Assembly: GCA_024275415.1 (NCBI GenBank)
Contig: JAJRZD010000032.1
Coordinates: 1 to 57,140, forward strand
Length of the DNA stretch: 57,140 nucleotides
Direction: 5' to 3'
Origin: an archaeon
GTDB lineage: Archaea; Asgardarchaeota; Thorarchaeia; Thorarchaeales; Thorarchaeaceae
A program made the translations under genes and the position numbers. The notes under the pieces were generated by a model. That model saw nothing but the letters and a program-made list of their open reading frames with translations. It was not told the origin of the DNA and did not search any database. Below, one piece after another: positions 25,081 to 34,577 of this stretch. The stretch's first letter is position 1; the number at the start of each line of letters is the position of its first letter.

Positions 25081-28000
25081 CTATAGAGTTATTCCTTTCC
25101 TGCGACAATAAGCCTTGTAAACCTCCAGACCTATCAGCGCTGGCAAGGTTGCCATGAAGGCGATGAACCAATCAAAGTATGTCAGGGGTAAGAAATAGAA
25201 TTCAAAGCCGGGGAGTGCCCCGACGAGGATCTCTTGGGCTAGTGGATTGTACATCAGCAGCAGAAATGCCATTATAATAAGTCCCAGCAACACAACGTAT
25301 CGGATGATTCCAGGCTCTGAAACAGACTTGTGGAAGGGTAGATTTACCCTTCGAATGATCAAGACCAATGTGCTTTCGAATATCAGTATCATGGTAAGCA
25401 GCATCGTTGTTGCTTTTGCTATCTGCAAATCCCAGCCAAATGGAAGTTGGGCTTCTTGACTATAATAGCCAGTCAAATTCTCAGGTACCAGCGCTAGTGG
25501 GTCACCCGGCTGAGCATTGAATGCAAGTGCGTACACTATCGAAGTGCCAATGACCATTAGAAAAACACCAACACCCATGAGTACAGCAAGCCGTCTCGTG
25601 ATAATGTCCTCACTATCTCGCGGCTTCTCCTCCATCGCCCGCGGTGAAGTCTTATCAAAGACAAGTGCCAATCCAGGGAACGAATGGGTTGTTGCCACGA
25701 GAAGAAGGCTTTGCCAAGAAGTCAGCATGTTGAATCCGGCAGGAAGGAGAAACAGAGCTCCGAAGAATATGATGGACTCAAAGAGATTGATGGCGATGTA
25801 GAAGAAGACCATCATCCGGATCTTGTTGAAGAGACCTCGACCCTCGTGTACCCCTGTGACGATAGACGCAAAACTATCATCCGTGATGACAATATCTGCT
25901 GCTTCCTTTGCTACGTCAGTGCCTGTTATTCCCATCGCAATCCCGGCATCACTCATAGCTAGGGCAAGAGCATCGTTCACGCCATCCCCAGTCATTGCCA
26001 CGACCTTGTTCTGATCCTGATATCGTTCGACAATCAGCTGCTTGTGCTCAGGGTTTACTCTGGCAAAGACATTCACGCGCTGGAAGTCATCCTCGGAAAT
26101 CTCAGCAATCTGGGAACCTTCGACAGCAAGCGAGCCGGGTCTGTAAATGTTCAGGTTACTGGCTATTGTCTTTGCTGTGGCGGCTGCATCCCCAGTTATC
26201 ATAATAACATTGATGCCAGCACTGTGGCACTCGCAAACCGCTTCCTTGACACCCTCTCGCGGTGGATCCACAATACATGCGAAACCTAGGTAGACGAGGT
26301 CTCGTTCAACTTGGTCACGTGCGTCAGGGACTGATGGCAGAACGTCCATCGTACGGTATGCAAGGGAAATGACTCTATAGCCTTTCGCTGCGAACCCATT
26401 GGTGAGGTCGGCAATCTGACCGCGGACATCATCCGTCAACAATGTCAGCGTTCCCGAATTGTTGTAATGAGTGCACCGAGGAAGCATGACTTCCGTTGCC
26501 CCTTTGGTAAAGACGATGTACTTTGAGTCGTGATTACAAATCTTCGACATGCGTTTGTATTGAGAGTCGAAGGGAAATTCCATCTCGACCTGATAGTTAT
26601 CCTTCACTTCATTCTCGTTCATTCCACTCTTTCGAAATAGGGTCAAAAGAGCTGCATCTGTAGGATCGCCAACAGCCATATAGACTGGCCCTTGGTCGGG
26701 GATGTCCTTTGTGATGATGGCAGAGTCATTATTGATTCCGCCACATAGTAGCAACAGTCGCAAGTTGTCATATGACTCGACGCCCAGCAATGGTGATGTG
26801 TTTTCAGTGTCCAGATTGTCGTATGTGACATCATCACCTAATCTCAGGATCTCTCCATCAGGTTCGTAACCATTGCCCGTGACAGTATAAAGGTGATTCA
26901 TATCCCAGATGTATTTCACAGTCATCTCATTTTTAGTCATGGTGCCAGTCTTATCCGAGCAGATGACACTGACACGCCCCAAGCTCTCAACAGCAGAGAG
27001 GTCTCTGATGATGACACCTTGCTTTGCCATCGCAAGAACGCCTGTAAGGAGGACTATCGTGGTAAGCAACGGGATGTTGATGGGCATTATCGTCATTGCT
27101 TTAGTGATTCCCGCCGTTATCGTGTCAATAATCTCATCGAAGCTCTCGACTCCAGGGGAACCAGTGAAGAAGGGGCCGAGAAAGGTGGCCCATGAGATGG
27201 AAACGAGCATCAGAAAGACTGCTGCAATCCCAAGGAGTTTCGCCAAGAGGTTCACTTTCTTTCTGAGGGGGATATCGCCAGTATTAAGCTCCTCGAGTGT
27301 GCCCTGTATCTTGCCAATCTCTGTCGCTCCGCCTGTTGTAGTTGCCACCACTTTTGCGGTTCCTGTGGCGATATACGTACCTAGGAATACCATGTTGTGC
27401 ATGTCTGTCAGGGGTGCATCTGCATCAACCACCACATGAGCGTCCTTTGTGACGGGGACGCTCTCACCAGTCAAAGATGCCTCATTTGCGGCCAGATTCG
27501 AACATTGGATGATCCGACCGTCAACGGGGATTCGGTCACCCTGTTCGAGCTTAAGGATGTCGCCAGGCACAATATCTGCTGGATCGACTTTCATTTCTTC
27601 ACCATCGCGGATGACCCGTGCATCACCAGCAGAGAGCTTCTCCAAAGCTTCGAGCTTTTTCTGAGCCCTGAATTGCTGGAAGATAGCAACGATACAGTTC
27701 ACGGCCACAATGACCAGCCAGAACATAGCCTGTTCGAATTGAGAATTCTCCGTTGGGAACATAAAGGCGAGGAAAACAAGTGCAAATGAGCTCAGCAGAT
27801 AGATGGTAATCAACCAGTTCAGTATTGGGGCAAGGTAAACCTTCCAGAATGAGCCTTTGACCTTTGGAATGACATTCGGTCCATATCTGTGAAGCCTTTG
27901 TTCGACCTCGTCCTGAGAAAGACCATAATCGGGGTTCACTGACAAGACCTGCAGGACTTGATCCGGGGTCATAGCGTGATACTGTTGAGTCTTTGGTTCG

Positions 28001-28104
28001 AGTTCGATGGTGGATTGCTGCTCGGACAATGTCAGAACCTCTTCATAGGTGCATTGGATGAAAGGACTTGCCATTGATAAATGAACTTGTAATCTATAGT
28101 CCAT
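25081..28104 (-). CDS. P2-like cation-transporting P-type ATPase
   Basis: A protein of up to 1,007 residues with about ten membrane helices. N-terminal cation-ATPase domain (MTPDQVLQVLSVNPDYGLS), actuator domain (EASLTGESVPV), phosphorylated Asp384 in ICSDKTGTMTKNE, nucleotide-binding and P domains (MITGDAAATAKTIA, MTGDGVNDALALAMSDAGIA). ATP hydrolysis drives ion transport across the cell membrane. The M4 ion-site segment reads IMPINIPLLTTI where calcium and Na/K pumps have PEGLP, so ion specificity is uncertain. ATG 28104 is preferred (GGTGGG just upstream); ATG 28074 is possible. It is divergent from the subtilase gene and cotranscribed with the UFL1-like gene. Confidence 0.85.
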   Translation of the reverse strand: MDYRLQVHLSMASPFIQCTYEEVLTLSEQQSTIELEPKTQQYHAMTPDQVLQVLSVNPDYGLSQDEVEQRLHRYGPNVIPKVKGSFWKVYLAPILNWLITIYLLSSFALVFLAFMFPTENSQFEQAMFWLVIVAVNCIVAIFQQFRAQKKLEALEKLSAGDARVIRDGEEMKVDPADIVPGDILKLEQGDRIPVDGRIIQCSNLAANEASLTGESVPVTKDAHVVVDADAPLTDMHNMVFLGTYIATGTAKVVATTTGGATEIGKIQGTLEELNTGDIPLRKKVNLLAKLLGIAAVFLMLVSISWATFLGPFFTGSPGVESFDEIIDTITAGITKAMTIMPINIPLLTTIVLLTGVLAMAKQGVIIRDLSAVESLGRVSVICSDKTGTMTKNEMTVKYIWDMNHLYTVTGNGYEPDGEILRLGDDVTYDNLDTENTSPLLGVESYDNLRLLLLCGGINNDSAIITKDIPDQGPVYMAVGDPTDAALLTLFRKSGMNENEVKDNYQVEMEFPFDSQYKRMSKICNHDSKYIVFTKGATEVMLPRCTHYNNSGTLTLLTDDVRGQIADLTNGFAAKGYRVISLAYRTMDVLPSVPDARDQVERDLVYLGFACIVDPPREGVKEAVCECHSAGINVIMITGDAAATAKTIASNLNIYRPGSLAVEGSQIAEISEDDFQRVNVFARVNPEHKQLIVERYQDQNKVVAMTGDGVNDALALAMSDAGIAMGITGTDVAKEAADIVITDDSFASIVTGVHEGRGLFNKIRMMVFFYIAINLFESIIFFGALFLLPAGFNMLTSWQSLLLVATTHSFPGLALVFDKTSPRAMEEKPRDSEDIITRRLAVLMGVGVFLMVIGTSIVYALAFNAQPGDPLALVPENLTGYYSQEAQLPFGWDLQIAKATTMLLTMILIFESTLVLIIRRVNLPFHKSVSEPGIIRYVVLLGLIIMAFLLLMYNPLAQEILVGALPGFEFYFLPLTYFDWFIAFMATLPALIGLEVYKAYCRRKGITL

Positions 28105-28224
28105 CCCACCGCTTTCATTTGTATTTGGTAAGCTCCATCCCTTTTGAAGATTATTGATACCATTTTCGACAGGTTCTTGTGCTTTTGCTATTGGTCAAGT
28201 AGTACCTTAACAAGAGGTGTCAAG

Positions 28225-30198
28225 ATGGCTATCTATTATGATATTCCACCAGAGCAAACGAAGTCCAGCGGTAGCAGGAAAATAGTAGCAGTGATCATCA
28301 TCATCCTGATTCTCCTATCGACGGGAGTCATGGCCCTTTTCCAATTCATTCCCTCATTTGGGTCATTTTTTAACAGTGGTTCGGTTCGTGTAGCAGTCAT
28401 CGATTCAGGACTTGACCAAGACGTTTCTATTTCAGGGAGGGTGGTTGCAGAACAAAGTTTCATACTGCCACAATATGGGTACAACATCACAGACTCGTCC
28501 ACATCAGATTCAAACCCTGATGATGGTGCTGGAAATAACGTAAGACATGGCACTATGGTGACAAGAGCCCTGCTCCAAAATAGTGACAGTGCCCAGATTG
28601 TGGTTGCGAAAGTCATCGATTCATCGGGCCACGCTACTGCCAGTGCATTGGTAGCTGCAATATACTGGGCGGTGGAACAGAATAGCACAGTAATCAACAT
28701 GAGCCTCGGTACAAGTCCGTCCTTCGGCGATCCCTTACAAGATGCAGTAGAGTATGCATTCTCGAAAGGCGTCATCGTCGTTTCAGCTGCAGGAAATGAG
28801 GGGGAGAACGGCATAGCAGGGAATAGCATCAGCTCACCAAGTGTCTTCTCGAAGGTCATCTCCGTAGCTGCATTGGACGAGAAAGGGGAACCTGCGTATT
28901 ATTCAAGTTGGGGACCAACTGCCGATAGGAGCATGAAGCCAGACATCGCGATAGAGGGCTTCTTCGAGACCTCCAGTGCGATCTATTATGGAACGAGTTT
29001 TGCGGCACCAAGGGTCTCAGCCTATGTGGCCGAACTTGTGGCGTATTGCCAGAGCAAAGGGTACGAATATACACCGGGATTGATAATGGCAGCCTTATTC
29101 GAGGGAGCGACACCTCTGAACTATCCAGAATACATTGTTGGTGCTGGAAAGGCAAACTTGCAACAGTCAATGAACATCATAGATGCAGCATCAATCCAAG
29201 ATGGCCTTCCACGTCTCATCAGTGTGGACACAAGTGGGTTGCCTCTTGACTTCGAAACTCTATTCCAAGGCGATAACTACACATTCAACGTTGAGATAAC
29301 CACATCGACAGTATCAGAGGTCACAATCTCACTCATTGACATTGCTGAGGGAATCGTCGAGATACCAAGTCCGGTGAACATCAATCAAGTCGGAACCGTT
29401 CCTCTCTCGATCCATGTCCCGATGAGCTCGTCGCCAATCAGCGGGATGGTGTTTATCGAGGATGCATACTCGAATGCCACAGTGAGGGTTGAAATCACTC
29501 CTCAAGTAGCGGTAGCAAGGATAGCGTTCGATATCACGCACACCCCTTGGAATATAGATACTACCTATGGACAATTCAAGGAGCTTTACATCCAACTCAC
29601 AGAACAGGACATATCTGTAACGGAGATTAGGGACAGGAACCTTCTGACGGCAGAGTACCTCTCTCTCTTTGATGCCGTATTCATGCTAGACCCAAGTGCA
29701 TGGGACAGAAATGACACAGACTACAATAATCCAACGGCATTCTCCATTCCTTTCACTCCTGATGAGATTGATGCTTATGAGGAGTATTTCCTCGATGGCG
29801 GTGGAATCTTCATAACTGCACTGGATAACAGTAGCTTGGACATTGAATCGTTGAACGGGTTCCTAGAATGGACTGGCGCATCTGTTGCATATGATTCTGT
29901 CCCAGGAACTATTGGTGTGGTTGAGATAACTGACGTGGTCGCACATCCGATAACAGTAGGTGTTAGCTCCTTTGACTATCTTGGAGCGTCCATTTTGACT
30001 AATTCAAGTTACACCACACTTGGAAGATTCAGTGGGAAGACTGTCCTAGCAGCCTTTGAGGGAACATCTGGTGGACGGATCGTCATCACAGGAACCAACT
30101 TCTTCATCGATAACTGGGGAATGAAGGGGATGTACGGATCACCTGATGATGATGTTCTCTCACTACGAATCGGTCTATGGTTAACTGGACTCATGTGA
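28225..30198 (+). CDS. Membrane-anchored subtilisin-like (S8) serine protease
   Basis: A 657-residue protein; ATG 28225 has GAGGTG five bases upstream. An N-terminal anchor (about 19-41) puts the rest outside. The subtilase catalytic triad is complete: D60 in VAVIDSG, H108 in NVRHGTM and S258 in YGTSFAAPR, with oxyanion Asn191 in SAAGNEG. There is no recognisable inhibitory propeptide between anchor and protease. After the protease (about 345-440) comes a beta-sandwich, then a flavodoxin/glutamine-amidotransferase-like domain (about 450-655; GGGIFITALDN, GGRIVITGTNFFIDNWG) similar to DUF4350-type domains, probably a binding module. Function inferred: surface proteolysis or processing. The gene is alone on its transcript and divergent from the ATPase. 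Confidence 0.85.
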   Translation: MAIYYDIPPEQTKSSGSRKIVAVIIIILILLSTGVMALFQFIPSFGSFFNSGSVRVAVIDSGLDQDVSISGRVVAEQSFILPQYGYNITDSSTSDSNPDDGAGNNVRHGTMVTRALLQNSDSAQIVVAKVIDSSGHATASALVAAIYWAVEQNSTVINMSLGTSPSFGDPLQDAVEYAFSKGVIVVSAAGNEGENGIAGNSISSPSVFSKVISVAALDEKGEPAYYSSWGPTADRSMKPDIAIEGFFETSSAIYYGTSFAAPRVSAYVAELVAYCQSKGYEYTPGLIMAALFEGATPLNYPEYIVGAGKANLQQSMNIIDAASIQDGLPRLISVDTSGLPLDFETLFQGDNYTFNVEITTSTVSEVTISLIDIAEGIVEIPSPVNINQVGTVPLSIHVPMSSSPISGMVFIEDAYSNATVRVEITPQVAVARIAFDITHTPWNIDTTYGQFKELYIQLTEQDISVTEIRDRNLLTAEYLSLFDAVFMLDPSAWDRNDTDYNNPTAFSIPFTPDEIDAYEEYFLDGGGIFITALDNSSLDIESLNGFLEWTGASVAYDSVPGTIGVVEITDVVAHPITVGVSSFDYLGASILTNSSYTTLGRFSGKTVLAAFEGTSGGRIVITGTNFFIDNWGMKGMYGSPDDDVLSLRIGLWLTGLM

Positions 30199-30224
30199 GC
30201 GATGTGTTTCTCCGTACACGTCGC
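30199..30224 (+). terminator. Hairpin after the subtilase gene
   Basis: A 9-bp stem with one G-U pair (GCGATGTGT/ACACGTCGC) and an 8-base loop starts at the base after the stop codon. No clear T run follows, so it may act as a terminator or as 3' end protection. Confidence 0.4.
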
Positions 30225-30305
30225 TTGCTGGATTTAGGAAGCTTAAAAGGGAGGATGTATATTGTTAAGGTACAAAAAACGAGTCGAAGTCGGATAAAAA
30301 TCTGA

Positions 30306-30390
30306 GTCCGGATTCGTCCGGATTCTGGTTAGCTGGTGGTCAGGCAATCTGTTCACCAGCTATCCGCACATTCATTCTGCTTGGTTATAA
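30306..30390 (+). promoter_or_regulatory. Tandem operator-like repeats and promoter of the MFS gene
   Basis: GTCCGGATTC occurs twice in direct tandem (30306-30325), each centred on palindromic TCCGGA. It is followed by a perfect 9-bp inverted repeat, TAGCTGGTG (30330-30338) and CACCAGCTA (30354-30362). TTATAA at 30385-30390 is a likely TATA box with a transcript starting near 30414. Repeats upstream of a TATA box suggest binding by an unknown regulator of the transporter. Confidence 0.5.
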
Positions 30391-30451
30391 TCATCATATT
30401 TACATAGCACATACCTTTGTCATCTTGCTCAACAAAGGAGATTGCATTGAC

Positions 30452-31666
30452 TTGGCCAAGATAACAAAGGCGTCCTACGGTGTTTTGATTGCATGTACAA
30501 TCTCTCACTTCATGAATCATCTCTATACAGGTGCGCTCTCTCCTTTCTTGCCCCTTATCCGTGATGAGCTGGGACTTACGCTGACTGAGGCAGGTGTCCT
30601 CACAAGTGCAGTCATCGTCACAATGACCTCTGCCCACCTAGTTGTGGGATATATGGGTGATAAAGGATGGCGGGATATTTTGATCTCGGTGAGCGTCATA
30701 CTATCTGCTGTTGTGATGCTAATAGAGAGTTTCGCCACAAGTTTTTTGTTCCTAGTAGGAACACAGGTAGCATTGGGTTTTGCGGTGTCAGGATATCATC
30801 CCTCTGCATTCCCAGCAATCTCAAAGAAGTTCCCCCGAAATGCAAGAGCCAAGGCCATTGGGTTCAATGCTGCTGGGGGTCTTGTGGGAATGGCAATCAC
30901 ACCATTCCTCGGAGTATTTCTCTTGGTAGTCCTTGGTGGTTGGAGAAACCCGCTATTTACACTGGGCTTGATGGGGGTTGCATTGTTCATCCCGATCCTG
31001 TTGTTGATGAGGTATGCAGACAACCAAGCGAAAAATGATTTCGAGAACGGGGAGGTGGAGGACGAAGGCCCACAAGTTGGATGGACACGGAATTATTTCA
31101 TAGCAATCATATTTATGGGTCTCAGAAGCATCCCGTTCCGTTCGACGACATTGATGATGCCGATATACCTTGTGGACAGTTACGGATACGAGCCAGTCTG
31201 GGCGGGCTCACTGACCGCAATCATGTTGATGGCAGGTCTGTTTGGAGAATTAGTGTCTGCACCCATATCAGACCGGTCAGGAAAACGCGTACCGTACATG
31301 TTCCTCTCTGTCGTCAGCATGGTGCCCTTGTTCCTAATGCTGAACTTGGCACTTGAGCCACTACCGCTACTTCTTGTCCTCATAGGTATCGGATTCATCT
31401 ATTTCTTTGGAGTACCTCCAGGTCAGGCATTCGAAACTGAGGTGACGCCCACTGAGAAACAAGGACTGGCATTCGGATTGCTATTCTCAGTAGGTGCGAT
31501 TCCAGGGTCTCTTGCACCAGCCATCTTTGGCTGGATTGGCGATGTGTTCGGACTGGCATCCTCAATTCTGTTCCTGGTGATAGTGTGTGCGATTGCGTCC
31601 GTCGTAGCCCTGTTCCTGAAAGACACACCACTTGAGCATCATGTGGTTATTGCAATGGAGGAGTAG
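30452..31666 (+). CDS. MFS transporter, fosmidomycin-resistance-like
   Basis: A 404-residue major facilitator with 12 predicted membrane helices in two halves and a charged central loop (about 195-220, NDFENGEVEDEGPQ). N-terminal features include NHLYTGALSPFLPLIRDELG and the loop GYMGDKGWRD. The segment SGYHPSAFPAIS after helix 4-5 is typical of the FsmR branch of the family. Substrate unknown; export of a small organic compound is usual for the branch. TTG 30452 is preferred since AAAGGAG ends ten to eleven bases before it. Upstream operator-like repeats imply inducible expression. The PHP-domain gene follows by 30 bases. Confidence 0.8.
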   Translation: MAKITKASYGVLIACTISHFMNHLYTGALSPFLPLIRDELGLTLTEAGVLTSAVIVTMTSAHLVVGYMGDKGWRDILISVSVILSAVVMLIESFATSFLFLVGTQVALGFAVSGYHPSAFPAISKKFPRNARAKAIGFNAAGGLVGMAITPFLGVFLLVVLGGWRNPLFTLGLMGVALFIPILLLMRYADNQAKNDFENGEVEDEGPQVGWTRNYFIAIIFMGLRSIPFRSTTLMMPIYLVDSYGYEPVWAGSLTAIMLMAGLFGELVSAPISDRSGKRVPYMFLSVVSMVPLFLMLNLALEPLPLLLVLIGIGFIYFFGVPPGQAFETEVTPTEKQGLAFGLLFSVGAIPGSLAPAIFGWIGDVFGLASSILFLVIVCAIASVVALFLKDTPLEHHVVIAMEE

Positions 31667-31696
31667 AGCCAACGTTTGAATCGAGTTGAGGGAAAG

Positions 31697-32554
31697 ATGA
31701 TAGACTATCATGTCCATCCCGATTACTCCATCGATGCACAAGGCTCGATTGATGAATACTGCAAGAAAGCAGTTGAGAGAGGGTTGAAGGAAATTGCGTT
31801 CACAACGCATGTCGATACAGATCCAGAAACTGACGACTGCATCGTATCAGTTCGTGGAAAAACAATCGATGTGCGGACTTCCCGTTGGATCGAGGACTAC
31901 GAGTACGCAATCAGGGCAGCTGAGGAAACCTATGTCGAACAGGGGTTGACCGTACTCATGGGCATGGAACTGGACATATACCCCGAAGTGGTCAATAACC
32001 TGCCCGAGAGCATTCTCTCAGCAGAATGGGATCTCGTCATTGGATCGATGCACCTCATAGACCACCTTGCCATTTCGAAAAGGAGTGATGCTGCATTAAT
32101 CTTCTCACGTTATACACTTGAGGAGTTAGGAACTCTCTATTACTCGACCCTTCAAGATACTGTGGAAACATCGATAATTAATGTGCTAGGGCATATCGAT
32201 TTATACAGGAGGTATGGAAACAAATTCTATGGAGAGGAGATTGATGATCTTTGGAAACCATACATCGACACGTTAGCAGAAAAGATGAAGAAACACGATG
32301 TTGGATTCGAAATTAACACATTGCCATGGCGAAAGGGGATGGCACAGCCACATCCATCTCCGCATCTCATCGAAATGCTTACAGGAAAGGGAATCAAAAC
32401 CGTGACACTTGGTTCTGATTCGCATTTTCCAGAGGATATAGGGAGTGACATCGTGAAAGCTGCACGGATGCTTGATGAACGCTGTGGATTGAAGCCATCG
32501 CGATTCAGAAAAGGAAACGCTGTTGGCAGAATTGAGGGGATAGGAACACACTAG
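31697..32554 (+). CDS. PHP-domain phosphoesterase, histidinol-phosphatase-like
   Basis: A 285-residue PHP-domain enzyme from ATG 31697 (GAGGGAAAG just upstream). All metal-binding positions are visible: HVH in DYHVHPDYS, His in FTTHVD, Glu in GMELDIYPE, His in GSMHLID, His in LGHIDLYR, and the final DSH in LGSDSHFPEDIG. This matches HisJ/HisK-type histidinol-phosphate phosphatases in length and motif order. No other histidine biosynthesis gene is nearby, so another phosphoester substrate is possible. Probably cotranscribed with the upstream MFS gene. Confidence 0.8.
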   Translation: MIDYHVHPDYSIDAQGSIDEYCKKAVERGLKEIAFTTHVDTDPETDDCIVSVRGKTIDVRTSRWIEDYEYAIRAAEETYVEQGLTVLMGMELDIYPEVVNNLPESILSAEWDLVIGSMHLIDHLAISKRSDAALIFSRYTLEELGTLYYSTLQDTVETSIINVLGHIDLYRRYGNKFYGEEIDDLWKPYIDTLAEKMKKHDVGFEINTLPWRKGMAQPHPSPHLIEMLTGKGIKTVTLGSDSHFPEDIGSDIVKAARMLDERCGLKPSRFRKGNAVGRIEGIGTH

Positions 32555-32592
32555 AGTGATAAGGAAGGGATAAGGACATTCCTGCCTGATGA

Positions 32593-33021
32593 ATGATGAA
32601 AAACAAGCAGTCATTTCTCTTGGCGTTGCTTGGTGGAGTAATTCTCCTTAGCCAAGGAATCACCGGAAGTATTGGTTTCTTTGCATATCTCTCGCTCGTA
32701 GAGGGGATTCCAGAGCTTGTGAATCTAGTTCCACTGATCAATATGTTAATCTGGGTTCTCACGGCAATTGCGATGACGGGCGGGCTTGGTGCCATTGTAG
32801 GGGGATATCTTCTGACCACCAATAGAACAGGCACAGGTAAATTTGTCATTGGGATCGCAGTGGGAATGAGCCTGATAGGATTGATTCTCAACCTCATCCA
32901 GCTTGTCTGGCTCTACGGATTCACATCTGCATTAGACTTGTTTGCAGTATCAGCACAATCATTGGGATTCGTAGGTGTCATCTTGACAATCCTCGCACGT
33001 CGAACGGCAAAGACAGACTAG
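32593..33021 (+). CDS. Four-helix membrane protein of unknown function
   Basis: A 142-residue protein with four hydrophobic segments (about 8-30, 45-72, 82-106 and 113-134) and short charged ends. No motif recognised. ATG ATG occurs at the start (32593 or 32596). It lies in a plus-strand run between the PHP and TPR genes, with about 40 bases on each side, and may be part of the same transcript. Confidence 0.6.
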   Translation: MMKNKQSFLLALLGGVILLSQGITGSIGFFAYLSLVEGIPELVNLVPLINMLIWVLTAIAMTGGLGAIVGGYLLTTNRTGTGKFVIGIAVGMSLIGLILNLIQLVWLYGFTSALDLFAVSAQSLGFVGVILTILARRTAKTD

Positions 33022-33066
33022 TCCCATTTGCAAAGAGTTATTCATACTCCTTGAACGGGACATTTG

Positions 33067-33711
33067 ATGAACGACCAGACGCCTATAGAAAAGGCACTCA
33101 GGCTGATAAAGAGGGGTGACCTGAGAGATGCAGAGTGTGTGCTAAAGCAGCATCTCGAGCAAGAGCCCGAGTCATTGGAAGGATGGTACAACCTTGGGTA
33201 TGTCCTTAGTGATATGAATCGCGAAGAGGAAGCAGTCAGGGCATATGATGAGGCTCTCTCGATAGACAATGGGATCTTTGAGATCTGGTTCAACAAGGCG
33301 AATGCACTTTACAACTTGGCGGACTTCAAAGCAGCAAGAATCTGCTACGAGAAAGCTCTTGATATCAATCCTGATGATGCTGAAGGATGGAACAACCTTG
33401 GAAACTGCCTCTCGCGTCTTACAGAGGGAAAGAAGGCACTTGAGGCATATACTAGAGCCGTGGCTCTTGACCCGACATATGCAGAGGCTTTCTACAACAA
33501 AGCGAACTGTCATTTCATCGAAGGAGAAGACGAGCACGCTATTGCGTATGCAGAGCTGGCTGTCCAGCTGAAACCTCAGCTGGCAGAAAGAGTGGCGCAA
33601 TGGATAGATGTCGCACGGGACAGGCGAGAAGCAAGAGAAGCAGAAAAGCATCATGAGAAGAAAGGAAAGATGCTCAAGGAGAGTATTGACAGCGACCTCA
33701 GAGGTGGTTGA
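33067..33711 (+). CDS. TPR-repeat protein
   Basis: A 214-residue soluble protein built of about four to five tetratricopeptide repeats (GWYNLGYVLSDMNREEEAVRAYDEAL; IWFNKANALYNLADFKAARICYEKAL-type units; GWNNLGNCLSRLTEGKKALEAYTRAV; AFYNKANCHFIEGEDEHAIAYAELA). These units of 34 residues stack into a protein-binding solenoid. A lysine/glutamate-rich helix ends the protein. ATG 33067 is chosen over the TTG one codon before. Its last bases abut copy B of the dispersed repeat. Partner unknown; another TPR-containing gene follows the repeat. Confidence 0.85.
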   Translation: MNDQTPIEKALRLIKRGDLRDAECVLKQHLEQEPESLEGWYNLGYVLSDMNREEEAVRAYDEALSIDNGIFEIWFNKANALYNLADFKAARICYEKALDINPDDAEGWNNLGNCLSRLTEGKKALEAYTRAVALDPTYAEAFYNKANCHFIEGEDEHAIAYAELAVQLKPQLAERVAQWIDVARDRREAREAEKHHEKKGKMLKESIDSDLRGG

Positions 33712-33892
33712 CACCAGCTGTACAAAACCTAGAGGATCCTGGACATCTTGTTGTGGGTGCTTGGATAGTTTCGACGAGGCATATTCAGTGAGGTCGTCCA
33801 TGACACACGTAGAACCTCACAGAGTTCACCCAGTGCCGTTCTCTGGAAGTACAACATTCTGGTGTCAAAGTTTGTACAACGTACAATAAACG
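33708..33892. repeat. Dispersed repeat, copy B (mate at 7248-7432)
   Basis: The second copy of the 185-base repeat, in the same orientation as copy A, squeezed between the stop of one TPR gene and the promoter region of the next. It has one extra base near its left end (CTAGAGGATCCTGGACAT against CTAGACAATCTTGACAT), which breaks the minus-strand reading frame present in copy A. Position directly after a stop codon is shared by both copies. Confidence 0.7.
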
Positions 33893-33971
33893 GTTCACAT
33901 CCATCCAATGAATGATTCAGTACATCTAAAAGGTTCATACATCTTCTACAGTTTTGGATGTGGATTGGAAG

Positions 33972-34523
33972 ATGGAAGATTCGCAATCACCAAAATCGGA
34001 TACCAAGAACAAAAAGATACTCATGCTACTGGGGCTCCTTTTCATCCTCGGTTCTGTAGCAACAGCATGGCTAGTGGGATGGAGCTATCTTCCAATAGAC
34101 GTTGAGCCCTCGGTGATTCTTGGCTTGGGACTGATTATTGGATTCACGATGATCTGTTGCGGTTCTTGGATGTTCACTATGACGATGAGCCAACGTATCC
34201 CCGAATACGGTGAGTTAGAAATCAAGTTCGAATCAGGTATGGATCTATATCAGGATGAGGAATGGGAGAAAGCTCTTGAGATATTCAAAGAAGTAATGGG
34301 TCCTGAAATGAATCACAAGCGGGCTTTGTTCTACGCGGCGAAATGCTGCGAGCAAATGGATGACTTCGAGGGGGTCAAGCAATATTGCAAGTATTATATC
34401 AAGATGCAATCGAAGGACCGAGAAGCTTGGGAAATGCTTGCAAATGCTCACAAGCGACTCTTCGAATACGAAGAAGCAGAAGACGCCCTGAAAAAGGCTC
34501 AAAAACTTGGCTATCGAAAATAA
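33972..34523 (+). CDS. Membrane-anchored TPR protein
   Basis: A 183-residue protein from ATG 33972 (MEDSQSPKSD). After a short cytoplasmic stretch there are two membrane helices (about 18-38 and 48-75, LMLLGLLFILGSVATAWLVG and VILGLGLIIGFTMICCGSWM), then two to three TPR-like units (ESGMDLYQDEEWEKALEIFK, ALFYAAKCCEQMDDFEGVKQY, AWEMLANAHKRLFEYEEAED) facing the cytoplasm by the hairpin topology. It is probably a scaffold at the membrane. It lies after copy B of the repeat and about 50 bases before the alpha-galactosidase gene. Confidence 0.75.
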   Translation: MEDSQSPKSDTKNKKILMLLGLLFILGSVATAWLVGWSYLPIDVEPSVILGLGLIIGFTMICCGSWMFTMTMSQRIPEYGELEIKFESGMDLYQDEEWEKALEIFKEVMGPEMNHKRALFYAAKCCEQMDDFEGVKQYCKYYIKMQSKDREAWEMLANAHKRLFEYEEAEDALKKAQKLGYRK

Positions 34524-34577
34524 TCATTAGAACATACACGATCGAGATGTTAGAAGGTTCACAGGGAGAGATAGCAT

